DNA from: Anaeromyces robustus
Taxonomy: Eukaryota; Neocallimastigomycota; Neocallimastigomycetes; Neocallimastigales; Neocallimastigaceae
Direction: 5' to 3'
NCBI GenBank assembly: GCA_002104895.1
Contig: MCFG01000102.1
Location: 1-45,000, forward strand
Length of the DNA: 45,000 nucleotides
Part shown: positions 16,799 through 29,652 of the stretch, one piece after another
How positions within the stretch are numbered: position 1 is the first letter of the stretch
How the letters are laid out: the number at the start of each line of letters is the position of its first letter
Notes under the pieces: model-generated
Told to the model about the DNA's origin: nothing
Seen by the model: only the letters and a program-made list of their open reading frames with translations
Database searches by the model: none
Made by a program: the position numbers and the translations under genes

Positions 16799-19700
16799 AT
16801 TAATAATGAAATTAATTAATTTTATTCTATAAAAAAAATAAATTCTATATTATAAATTATAATGTAATTTAAATTAAAGTTATAATAATTAATATATATT
16901 ATTATGTATAAAGATTTTTTTTCTTTTTCAAATATTTACTATTTTCGTAAGATCTACTTAATTCGTTGTTATTTTCAAAGTTCTTAGATTTATTATTATC
17001 AGGAATTTTACTAACACTTCTTGATTTGTGATGCATTTTAATATTAGATTGAGAATCTGATAAATATCTTGTATGACCACTATTTGCTGGACTAAGATTT
17101 TCATTATTAATTAAAACATTGTCATCATTATCATCTTCCATTTGAGTATAAGGATTAAAATCGTTATCATCATCATCATCATCATCATCGTCATCATCAT
17201 CATCATCATTATATGAATTATCATCTAATAAAATATGCTTTTTCTGTTTTTGTTTTTTCTTCAATGACATTGCTAAACGTTGGAATGAATGATTTAATTT
17301 ACTTGTATTTTGTAAAGAATGATTACTTGTTGAATCACTTTTGTCTTTTTCTTTACTTTCCTTTAAACTATTACGTTTATTGGATTCTATAATACTAGAT
17401 GATGAATTATTTTCATCTCCAAAGTTAGGAGAACTATTAATATTTCCACTAGCATTGATATTTGAAGAAGAAACTGATACTGAAGATTTTAATGGAGGAG
17501 TTGAATTAGTAATTTTAATTGATACAGATTTTGGTGAAAATACATTGTCATCATCATCAAATTGAACATAACCATAGCCATCATTAGGATCATTAAAATT
17601 GGAATCTGAATATCTATTCTTTTGTTGTGGACTTTTTTGATTTTGTGGTGATGCTAATGAATTTTTATTTTCATTTTTAACTTTAAATTCATTTAATTTA
17701 TCATTATTGAAATTATCATTAAAATTATCATCGAAATTTGCTTCAAACAACGGTTTATTTTGATCATCGTTATTATCCATTTGAGTAAATGGATCTATTA
17801 ATAAATAGTTAAAATAAATAAATAAATAATATATAAATAAAAACATTAAAATTAAATAAATATAATATGAAATTAAATATATATATTCATTTTAATAACT
17901 TACTTGTATTAGATAAAATAAATGGATCGCTTTTGAATTTAGATAAAGTTGGATTTTTAACAGATAAATTTGAATCTCTATTTGTATGATGATGATGATG
18001 GTGGTGGTGACGTTTTTCAGTTTCTGTACTTTCTGATGCTAATTGTGTAAATGAAGGTGGACGTGGTATTTTCTTTGCACTACTGGTATCATTAGTAAAT
18101 AAATCATTTGAACTACTAAAGAAATCACTACTACCAAAAACTATCTTTAAACGAATGTTTTTCACTTAATTTGTCAAATGAATTTTTAGAACTATCAACA
18201 ACCCAATCGTCGTCAAATACATTTATATTTTGTCCATTTTTAGTCGATTCTTCAAAAAAGATTATTTGTTGACTTTCCAAAGATATTATCAAGCATATTT
18301 TGATCAGCTGTTGGTTTTTCACTTGGACCTGATAAATGATGTGTAACTTTTGGTATTGTACTACTAGGTTTGTTATTGTTATCTTGTGAATATTTTGTAA
18401 AGAATGAACCACTTTTACCATCATCATTTGTATTAGCAACTACTTTATTAATTTCATTGTTTTCAGTATTACCTTTATTTGTTGTATTTGGTGATAAATG
18501 ATCTGTTCTACTCTCATTAGGTGGACTAATAGTAATTGGAGTTTTAAATGAATCATTTGTAGATTGTTGCATTTGTTGACTATTATATGAAAGAGTAGCT
18601 AGTTTACTTGCTACTACTGCATTAGTATTTGAAACTATATTATTATTTGATTTTCTTTCTTTTTGATTAGGTCTACCACGACGCATAGGCACAGGATTAG
18701 GATTTTGAACAATAGGAACTGAAACTACTGGTTGTTTAACAGATGTTAATACAGAATTTGTTGATGATGATGAAAAGAATGGTGAATTACTGTTGTTATT
18801 ATTAGTAGTTGAGGTATCACTAAAACCATATTTCTATATTGCATTTATATAAATATAAATAAATTTATTAATAAAGAAATTTTATAATATATGGATATAT
18901 ATATATATATTTAACATTATACACAAAAAATAATTATTTGTTGATAATATAATATATTTTATTAATCTTACATTAGTTATTGGGCATGGAATACCCAAAA
19001 TAGATGAAACATAGGATAAAATATCATATATATTAGCACGTAAAGATGGTTCTACTACTAACATTATATCTATTTATATATATTTATATATTAATAATAA
19101 TAATAATAACAATAATAATAATAATTAATATAAAATTTATTCATTCAAAAATAATATATAATATAATATGGTTTTACCTAATAAGTGATGAATATGAGTT
19201 GAATAAACAGGTGTTTGAGGTTTTGTATAACTACAATTTACAATTGCTAATGTATTTCCGTCTTCAAAAGGTGTTGTCTGATTTAATAATAAATCAATAT
19301 TAATTATATATTAAAATTAAAAAGTAATTTAATTATTAACATTATATAATAAATAAATTAATTATATTTAAATATATCTTTTAATGACTGCAAAATATAT
19401 ATATATATCATAAATATTTACATAATAACATAATTTATAAAGCATTACACCTAGAGCCTGTGTATAAAAATTTTAATAAATAAATAATAAATTATTAATT
19501 TATTTATTTAATCAAATAATATCATTCAAACCAAACTTGAAAAATAATAAATACTTTTATTTATATTTATTTAATATATTACTTATAACAAAAACAAACG
19601 AAAAAATATTTATTTACCCAAGTATCAACTTTTTCATTTAATCCTCGTCTTTGATAAAGATCACACATTTCAGGTGGACGATATTGAATCGTAGTGTATT

Positions 19701-20979
19701 TTTGTATTTCCTCTTCCAAGTTACGAATTTCCTGTATATTTAATGCTTTATTTGGAGGAATAATTTCAGTTGTAGCTGATCCAAAATCACAAAGCTTATA
19801 TTTCTTATCAGATGTAATTAGTACATTCTTTATTTTATATATATAATATATATATAATTGTTAGAAAATATTATAAATGAGAAAATCAATTATCCTATAT
19901 TATTGTTTTATAATATTTACTTCAACTTTAATATCTCTATGAATAATTGGTGGATTTTGATAATGAAGATGTGCTACTGCTTTTACAAACACTATAAAAA
20001 AATATTTATAATTTCATTTTCGGTTAATCTAACTTTTAGTCTTGTATTCATTTAAATCAACAATATGACCCTCTTTTAAACAGACATCAATAAATAAATA
20101 TATTGAATATAATGATTAATAAAAAAAATATTATTAATTTTATATAATTAAGAATAAACAAATAAAAAAAAAAAAACGGAAGCATATATATATAATCTAA
20201 TAATAGATATCAAAAAAAATATTATTACCAGAACAATATTCCATTAAAATTAAGACTTCAAATCCTTCACCTTCATTTTTATTTCTGACTCTTATTTGAG
20301 AATCATAATATTGTACAATATTTTCATTTCCACTCACACTTTTCTATATATAGGAATAAAAAAAAATAATTTATATTAATTAACGATTAATTTTAAATTT
20401 TAAAATAAATTTTTATTGATTTTACCATAAAATTAATTTCTTTTTGGAAATTTAGAACTTGCTCTTGATCAGGAACTATTATTTGTTTTAAAACAGCTTT
20501 TTTACCAGATTGACCTTGAACAACATAAACATGTGCAAAGCACCTAAAAATATATTAAAATATATGAAATATTTACATTAGAAAAATAATAACTGTTTAA
20601 ATATATTATTAAAGTTATTAGATAAAATATTTAATACTTAAAAAATTTACCTTCTGCTAAATGACGTTCTATCATAACTTGATGTTGACCCACTGTAATA
20701 TATGTACCTGGTGGTATAGTGCCGGGTGGTACATTAACTTGAAGAAATGGATTTTCTTCATTTCCCATATTTAAATTCATATTGTTATGATTTAATGAAG
20801 AATTTCCATTATTCATATTTCCAATATATTCACGTTCATATTATGAATTTGATTTGGATTTTGTGTATTTGTGCATTTTGTTGATATTGTGCATATAAAT
20901 TTTGTGCTTCACGTTTTATACTTGAAGTAATACCTTGTGTGGTATTTGAAACTTTCGAAAAAATATCATGCATATTCAT
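16033..20979 (-). CDS. NAK-family (Ark1/Prk1/AAK1-like) Ser/Thr kinase, frame-disrupted
   Basis: Exons in order: 20651-20979, 20426-20543, 20229-20343, about 19921-20072 (or two exons, 20034-20072 and 19921-19991), 19618-19827, 19422-19457, 19178-19277, 18972-19069, 17904-18833, 16940-17794, 16463-16675 and 16033-16358. The kinase domain shows the ATP lysine in [78 protein letters not shown] and a closing GIPCPITN, all hallmarks of the NAK family that phosphorylates clathrin-adaptor and actin-patch proteins. The tail has NPF and DPF motifs (NPFTQM, DPFILSN), an acidic run, His- and Asp-repeats and a proline-rich PPPIPPKPKEL, fitting EH- and SH3-domain partners at endocytic sites. The reading frame breaks at several places (near 20874, 20828, 20542, 20035, 19995, 18257 and 18138), each mended by a 1-2 base change, mostly in homopolymers. 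It is either a decaying gene or poor consensus sequence. Confidence 0.85.
16719..16796. repeat. (AAAT)n array in kinase intron
   Basis: Tetranucleotide array about 78 bp long, directly after an AAT run, inside the intron between the proline-rich exon and the preceding one. Confidence 0.9.
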
Positions 20980-21235
20980 TTTGATATATATTTATTATTT
21001 TTTAATAAAAAATATTATTAAAAGAAATCTTTTTATGTAAAATAAATAAAATAAACAAAGCAAAAATAAAACAAAACAAAACAAAATAAAATAAAATAAA
21101 AATATGAGATAGATATTGTCTTTTATTTAATTTTTATTTTTATTTTTATTTTCTTTTAATTGCTTTTGCGCTTTTTGAATTTGTCGTTATTAGAATAAAT
21201 ATTTAAAAAAAATTATATATGATTTCCTAATATAA

Positions 21236-21344
21236 AATTATAAAATTATAAAAATTATAAAATTATAAAATTATAAATTATAAAATTATAAAATTATAAA
21301 ATTATAAAATTATAAAATTATAAAATTATAAAATATAAAATATA
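21236..21344. repeat. AAAATTAT minisatellite
   Basis: About 12 copies of an 8-9 base unit (TAAAATTA with occasional length changes), near the 5' end of the minus-strand kinase. Confidence 0.9.
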
Positions 21345-22103
21345 AAAAGATTATTTTAATACTAACAATAAATATTTTTTATCAATATAAACTAATTTAT
21401 TTATAAAATGAAAATTCAAATTTATAATAATTTTATTTTTTAACATTACTTACTTTATATGTAAATATTTATGTATTTCTTATATTTTTATATCAATTAA
21501 TATTATCTTGGCAATATAATTTTTGAAAAACTTTTGCTTTCAATTTATTAATAATAACTTTAATAATATATTTGCAATAAGTTAAAATATATTATAATAT
21601 GTTAGTTTCACTATACATTTATGTTGTTAAACATCTTTTTCTAATGTAAAGAAGTTTAATATTTAGAAAAAAATAAATTAACTATATAATAATATATAAA
21701 TTGATTATTAAAATGTTTTTTTTTTTTTTTTAAAAAAAAAAAAAATACTACTAGTAAACAATGAATAAATAATAAAATAAATAAATAATATATTATTATT
21801 TATTTATATATTATTAATATATAAAAAGAAAAATAAAAGTAAAATGTTTCGATTTAAATAAAATATAAACAAATAAACTACATACAATTAATTATTAATA
21901 TTTATATATACATTTTTAAATATCCAACAATAATATATTATCATTTATCTTTATATATATAATAATATTAAAATTTTTTAAATTTAAATATAAAAAAAAA
22001 TATTGATATAACATAAAATACTAATTTTTTATACGATTACATTTCTTATTATATATAAATAAAGGATTCTTATTACAAATTTCAATAAAATATATTTATT
22101 TCG

Positions 22104-22141
22104 AAATATTGTTTATAATATTAATATTATAAACAATATTT
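22104..22141. repeat. 38-bp perfect palindrome
   Basis: Arms 22104-22122 and 22123-22141 are exact reverse complements with no loop, centred on AATATT/AATATT. It lies in the divergent kinase-TOR intergenic region. Confidence 0.9.
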
Positions 22142-22506
22142 TCATATCATTCTAATTTCATTTATTAATTTGTTCATTTAAAACTATGTTTATTTTACTT
22201 GTTAATACATACAAATTTAAAATGTTATAAATATGTATATATAATCTTTTATATGTTTACTATTGATATTTACATTTATTATTATTAAATCTAAAATATA
22301 TTTAACAATAAAAAAGAATACATATAAAAAACTTACTATAGTCCTTAATATAATAATATACATCACTTTTAATATATTTATTATTAAATTAATAGTGATA
22401 AATAACTAAGGCTTTCAATAGCATTCTTGTATTTTACAGTGACTATATCAGAATGTTCATTGATATATTACAATAATATAAATATAAAAATATATTTGCA
22501 AATGAT

Positions 22507-22520
22507 TTTTATTTATTTAC

Positions 22521-22579
<59 letters not shown>

Positions 22580-22580
22580 C
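22507..22580. repeat. (TTTA)n array
   Basis: About 18 TTTA units with one TTTAC interruption, in intergenic DNA. Confidence 0.93.
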
Positions 22581-24482
22581 AATTATTTATATTTAAAATA
22601 TTTCTTAATAATATTTTAATTTTTCTTTATTTCGCTTTTATAATTTATTTTTATTTATGTCTTCTTGTTATTATTAATATTTTGTTTTTGTTTTTATTTT
22701 TAAAATAAAATTAAAATAAAAAAGATGTTAAAAAATTTAAATTATTTTGTCATTAAATTTATTAAAATATTTATTTAATTATTATATCTTTTAGTTTTAA
22801 CATATATTATTTAATAAATTTAATATATCATTAATATATTGTATTATATTATACAATATATAAACTTTTGAATTAGTAAATTAAGCAACAATTCAAAAGT
22901 ATTTTAATTTTGTGGAAAGTCTCAATAATTTACTACAATCATAAATATTAAACTGTAGGTAAATGTTTGTAATTGTATAGTAATAATAACAATTATTATG
23001 AAAAATAAGAGTTTAAAAAATTAAATTGCCATTAAAATAATTAATGAATATTAAATTTTCCACTATCAACAGCAGCAAATATTATTTTTATTATATATGT
23101 AGAAAATGACAATATATTTATTTTTTATTCAATAATTTTTTATTATTTATTATAATTTAAGTATATATATATAAAAATAGGATTTAGATTTAATTAAATT
23201 ATATAAAAAAAATTAATTATTATTATTATAAAATAGCACACTATTTGATATATACAATGAAAAAAATAATAAATAAATATCAATGAAAAAAATATTTTTT
23301 AATATTAGACCTGATTAAATACATCATCATTATTATTATTATTAATGATTTTCAATATATATAACCATATCTATAATATTTTATATGACATTAATAAAGA
23401 TATAAATAACTTATTTTTTCAAAGAAAAATATAAATATTAAAATAGATTATATATAAGTAAATACTAGAATTTTAAATTTTAATGTATCATTTTCTACCA
23501 ATAAAATTTAGTATCAAGTAAAAAGTGTAACCATACTATAATGTAAACAAAAATTTTTTATTAAATAATTGTACCGTGTTAGGGTTTCACTTTTAATTAA
23601 TTGTATTTTAATATTTTAATATTACACCAAATAACCAAGAATTTATAATAACTGATATATAAATATTATATATAAAAAATTATAAATATATCTCTATTCA
23701 AATAAACTATTAAATAAAAAAATTATTTAAATGTCTATTAAGATTTATATTAGTTTTACAATTATGATAAATTATTTAAATCTTTCATTAAAAATAATAT
23801 ATTAAAAATTATTTTTATAAAAATCAAAAAAAAAGAATATTTTTATTATTTATAATAATAATTAAATATATTGTTAAAAATTATTATTTATAATTTTTAA
23901 ATAATATTAAAAAAACTACAATACTTTTTTTCAAAAAATACTGATGATTCAGTAAAATCGAATGCTTCCAGTAATAATATATCTTTCTCATATAATTTAA
24001 TTTTAAATAATAATAAAATAATATAATAATTAAATTTAATAAATAATAAATATCATCTTGCAATTTATTGCAATTTGATTTTATGTATATATGTATTTTA
24101 TCTTAAAATTATTTCATTAATATCATTCAGAAAAAAAAAATATATATATATATATAATATATATGAAATAATGAAGTATTTAATTTATATTTTTTTAATA
24201 TTTTAAAAAAAAAATTTATTTAAATAACATAATTATATTTATCATTTATTAAACAAATAAATAAAAAAGCCATTTAAAAATCTAAACTTTTATATTAACT
24301 ATAATTTATTATACGGAAGAGTTACTTTAAAAGATTATTCTTTTTTCAAAAATTTTTTAATGCTTGTATAGAAGATATTATTAAGGAATAATTTGTGAAA
24401 TACTAGTATGATATTATCTAATATATATTAATATACAATTAAAAATATAATTTATTTATTATAAATTTTGTAATAAAATTTA

Positions 24483-24513
<31 letters not shown>

Positions 24514-25594
24514 AAATTTTTATAATAAATTTATTGAAAAAATAAATTGATATAATAAGAAATAAATAAATTAAAAAGAAATAATTAATAAATATATAAA
24601 TGATAAATAATAATTAATTTATAAATTAATGATAATAATAAATAAATGAAATAATAAATTTTTATATAATTATTATTTATTAAACTCAATATATTATAAT
24701 ATATACTTTTATTTATTAATATGTGAAAGGAAATAATAGAAATATTTTAAAATTTTTAGATATTTTTTTTTCTATTCTTTAAATAATAATAAGTCACAAG
24801 GAAAGATATGTCATTAATTTTAACAAATTAAAAAAAAAAATAAGAAAATAAAGAATAAAATAAAATAAAAAAGAATTAAAAATATTTATTGACAATTAAT
24901 AAATATTATTAAATTTAAAATTATAATAAAAATTGAAAAATATAATTATAAATTTTAAAGAAATAAAAACATTATCATTAATCCATATAAATAGTACGAT
25001 ACATCATATACTACTTTTTTAACTTTAAGTTATATTATTTTATCGAAGTAACAATTTATAATTTTTTTTTTGAATTTTTCATTTACACAAGACAAGTACA
25101 ATATATATTTACAAACATAAAATATAGAAAAATATATATATAGTTTTAATAATAATTTTATACAATATTTGTGATAAGATATTGCAAATTGTTAAATAAA
25201 AGATAAAGTATTACAGATTAATATCATAAAGTATTATTTAGCAATTTTTTTAAAAAAAAAAAAATAACGGATAAAAATTCATTTTAACCTATGTTTTCTT
25301 AATAGAATTATTAAATAAATATTTTCTAATTAAAAGGTATTGATAATTTTTATTTAAAAATATTTTTCATATTGGCTTGTTAATTATACTAATATATTTT
25401 TGGAATATTAATATTAATAATCCATTATAAGGAAAATAAAAATTTTTATATATAAAATTGCTAATTTAATTTAATTTATTGTTATTTTAATAACGTTATT
25501 TCAATTCTAAAATATTATGTAAACAATATAAATATATATATATTACGTATTATATATATTAAACTTAAACATTTATATGTAAAAAAAAAAATAG

Positions 25595-28500
25595 ATGTCA
25601 CTATCAACGACACCGTCAAATGAAGTGCTAAATAAAATTTTAAATGATTTAAAGAGCAGGTAATAAAATTACAAATATAATTTGAGTATTTATTATGAAA
25701 AATGAATAATACAATTTTATAATTGAAATGAATGATTAATAAATTAATTGTTTTTAAAAAAGATCGGAAGAAACAAAATATAAAGCTGCCAATGATTTAA
25801 GAGACCATGTAAATAAATAATTATTTGATATTGTTTAAATAAAATGTTATATATTATATATATTTATTGTATAATACTTATTATATATATAACTTCAAAT
25901 TATTGAAAAGGTAATATCAATATCAAGAGAAATTTCAGGGGAAAATTTCACCAAATTTATTAATGATGTTAATAGACGAATTTTTGCATTAATTCAAAGT
26001 AATGATAATGATGAAAAGATTGGTGGTATTTTGGCTATAGGTGAATATTTTATTAAAATCATTATATTAATTATTGATACTATAATATTGTAAAATAATC
26101 TAATTAAGAAAACATTTTTATATTTTTATATTCTATGTTATATGATATATAATAAATATAATGAATAAAAATACATAAACAAAAACTAATTGAATAATAA
26201 ATAAATAAATAACGAATAAATATATATATATATATAAACAATAACAAATTAAAATAAAATAATTAAAATAAATCAATTTCAAAATTTATAATAAAAAAAA
26301 AATATAAAAAATTAACACTAAAAATGGAAATTATTATAAAAAGATAAATTAATTGATTTCGATGGAGAAGAAAATACAACAAAGATTACAAGATTTGCAA
26401 ATTACTTACGTTTTGTATTACCAGGAAATGATCTCCAAACTATGGTTTTAGCTTCTAAAGCATTAGGTCGTTTGGCTTTATCAGGAGGTACATTAACTCC
26501 AGAATTTGTAGAATTTGAAGTTAAACGTGCTCTAGAATGGCTTCAAGGTGACCGTCATGAATCAAAAAGATATGCAGCGGTTTTAGTCTTAAAGGAATTA
26601 GCACAAAATGCACCAATTTTAATATATGCTTATGTACCCCAAATTCTAAATTTAATTTGGGTTGTTTTAAAAGATCCAAAAGTAATTTTATTAAATAATT
26701 TTTATTTTATAATATTTGAAAAAATTTGATTTATAATATTAAATTAATTATGTAAATATTTAACACATAATAATAATAATTAGGTTGTTATTAGAGAAGG
26801 TGCAGCAGATGCTCTTAGTGTTTGTCTTGTCTTAATTCAACAAAGAGAAAGCAGTTCAAGAAATAATTGGTATACAAAAATTTTAGAAGAAGCTCAAAAA
26901 GGATTAAAATTTGGAAGTTCTGATACAGTTCATGGATGTCTTTTAGTAATTCGTGAATTATTATTACATACTGGAAATGTAATATAGCATTATCATTTAT
27001 TAATTCTTTAATTATTACATATTAATTAAATTAATAAACAGTAATATTTAATAATCAATATTTTATTATTTTCTTTCTTTTTTCATTTTCTATATTATAT
27101 ATATGTATATAATTATATTTATAATTTATAATATTAAAAAGTTTATGAACAAATATTATAAAGAAATTACAGATATTGTTATAAAAAATAGAGATAATAA
27201 AGATAGTTTAATTCGTCGAACTGTAATATCATTAATGTCAGATTTAGCAAATTTTGATTCACAAACATTTGTTGATAATTATCTTGATAACTGTATGATC
27301 TATTTATTATCACAATTAAAAAAAGATAGAGATCGTTCAATTGGTAACTATAATTATTATACAAAAATAATTGTTTAACTTTAATTATTTTAATATATTA
27401 TATAATTATAATTATTATTATGTTTTTATGTATATAATTCATAATTATTTATTATATATATTAATATAATTATAACATAACAATTGAAATGAAATGTTAT
27501 ATATTAAATTAATTAAAGCATTTACATCAATTGGAAAAATTGCAATTGCTGTTGGTAGTAATATAGGACCTTATTTAGATTCTATTACACTTAATATTAA
27601 AGAAGTATTAACACAGAAATCGTAAGAATCAATAATTTTATTTATATGAGTATGAAAAAAAATTTCAATAAATATAATAACATTTTATTAAAACCCATTG
27701 TTTCTTTTTTTTTTTTTTTATTTATATATAAAAGTCGTAATCGTGTTGGTACAGAAGTATATATATTTCAGTGTATTAGTATGTTAGCAACAGCTGTAGG
27801 ACAAGCTCTAACTAAGCATATGCATGAGCTATTAGATATTATGCTTGCACAAGGTTTGAGTGAAGCATTAACTCAAGCTCTTTCAGATTTAGCTCATTAT
27901 ATCCCTCCTTTATTACCAACTATTCAAGGTTTTTTTAAAACAAATATCAATTTATATAAATTATATTATATATAATATTTATAAAAATAAATAATTTATT
28001 TTTACCTTATTTTCATTTATTTACCTATCTTTATATATTTATTTTATTAGATCGTTTATTAAATGTATTATCAATTATATTGAGTGGACAACCATATCAT
28101 CATCCAAATTCTTCATTCGCTAAACAATCTAACTTAATGCAATCTCAAATTCGCGATTTACAAGTATTTATAAATATTTATTAAATTCATTATATAAATT
28201 ATATAATAAAATAACAATTTTAATTATTAATTAATACACATAAATTAATAAAAATGATTTAAAATTATTAGACTACAGATGTTCATGAAACAGAAATTAT
28301 TATATTAGCATTAAAAACATTAGGAACCTTTGATTTTTCAGGTCATATGTTAAATGAATTCGTAAGAGAATATATTGTAAGATATTTAGAAGATGATAAT
28401 GCTGAAGTTAGAAAATCTGCTGCTATTACTTGTTGTCATTTATTAGTCAATGATCCTGTTTGTTATCAAACAAGCAATAATTCAATGCAAATTGTTGGAG

Positions 28501-29533
28501 AGGTATTAGAAAAATTATTAACAGTTGGTATTACAGATTCAGGTAAATTTCATTTAAAATTTATTATTTTAATTACTATAAACCCCCATTGAAATTTTTA
28601 AATCAAATAATATTACAAAATTTTTAATAATAAAAATAAAAATTTTTTAATTAGTAATATATAAATATTATATGAAAAAAATTTCGAAAAAAAAAAAAAA
28701 AGTGCTTTATATAAAATATTTGATTATTAACATTAAAAAAATTAATTATATACGTTTATATTCATAATGATTTAATATATAGATGCACAAATTAGAAAAA
28801 CTGTTTTATCATCTTTAGATGAAAGATTTGATCATCATTTAGCACAAGCAGAAAATATTAGAACTTTATTCTTAGCATTAAATGATGAAGTTTTTGCTAT
28901 TAGAGAAGTTACAATAACTATTATTGGTAGATTAACTGTACATAACCCAGCATATATTATGCCATCATTAAGAAAAACATTAATTCAATTATTGTCTGAA
29001 ATTGAATATTCTGGTGTTAATTGTAATAAAGAAGAAGCTGCTAGATTATTATCACATTTAATTAAAAATTCTAGAAGATTAATAAAGCCATATGTTGAAC
29101 CATTACTTAAAGTATTAATTCCAAAATGTAAAGATCCAAGTCCTGGTGTTGCATCCGAAAGTCTAAAAGCAATTGGTGAATTGGCTTTAATTGGTGAAGA
29201 TATGATTCCATATCTCGATGATTTATTCCCAATGATTATTGAAACATTACAAGATCAAAGTAATATTACAAAAAGAGAAGTTGCATTAAAAACATTAGGT
29301 CAATTAGCAAGTAATACTGGTTATATTATTGAACCATATATAAAATATCCAAATCTTTTAAATATTCTTATAAGTATTCTTAAAACTGAGCAAAATATGG
29401 TTATTCGTCGTCAAACTGTAAAAGTTATGGGTATTCTTGGTGCTTTGGATCCATATAAACACAAGGTAAATATTAATGATTTAATTAGATTAATAATTAT
29501 TTTATTATATTTTATTTATTTATTTATTATATT

Positions 29534-29568
<35 letters not shown>

Positions 29569-29609
29569 TTTGTTTGTTTGTTTGTTTGTTTGTTTGTTTG
29601 TTTGTTTGT

Positions 29610-29652
<43 letters not shown>

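Larger units (their letters stand above)
20980..25594. other. 4.6-kb divergent intergenic region
   Basis: This lies between the start codons of the kinase (minus) and TOR (plus), so it should hold both promoters. It is nearly pure A/T. Visible structure: an AAAATTAT minisatellite (21236-21344), a 38-bp palindrome (22104-22141), a TTTA array (22507-22580), a hairpin with 11-bp arms (22864-22874 with 22890-22900) and one coding-like island (23901-24026). No RNA gene was recognised. Confidence 0.6.

Noticed and set aside
20636-20816. Start of the kinase at the ATG at 20816 instead of 20979
   Set aside because: The upstream 160 bases have coding-like composition and read MHDIFSKVSNTTQG and NTQNPNQIHNMN in neighbouring frames, so they look like disrupted coding sequence rather than leader.
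21236-21344. Regular short repeats considered as a CRISPR-like array
   Set aside because: Unit of 8-9 bases with no spacers in a eukaryotic context; a simple minisatellite.
22427-22708. 93-codon open frame with repeated YLFI
   Set aside because: It reads through a TTTA array; composition explains it.
23579-23584. A TTAGGG telomere-like hexamer
   Set aside because: Single copy, no tandem array.
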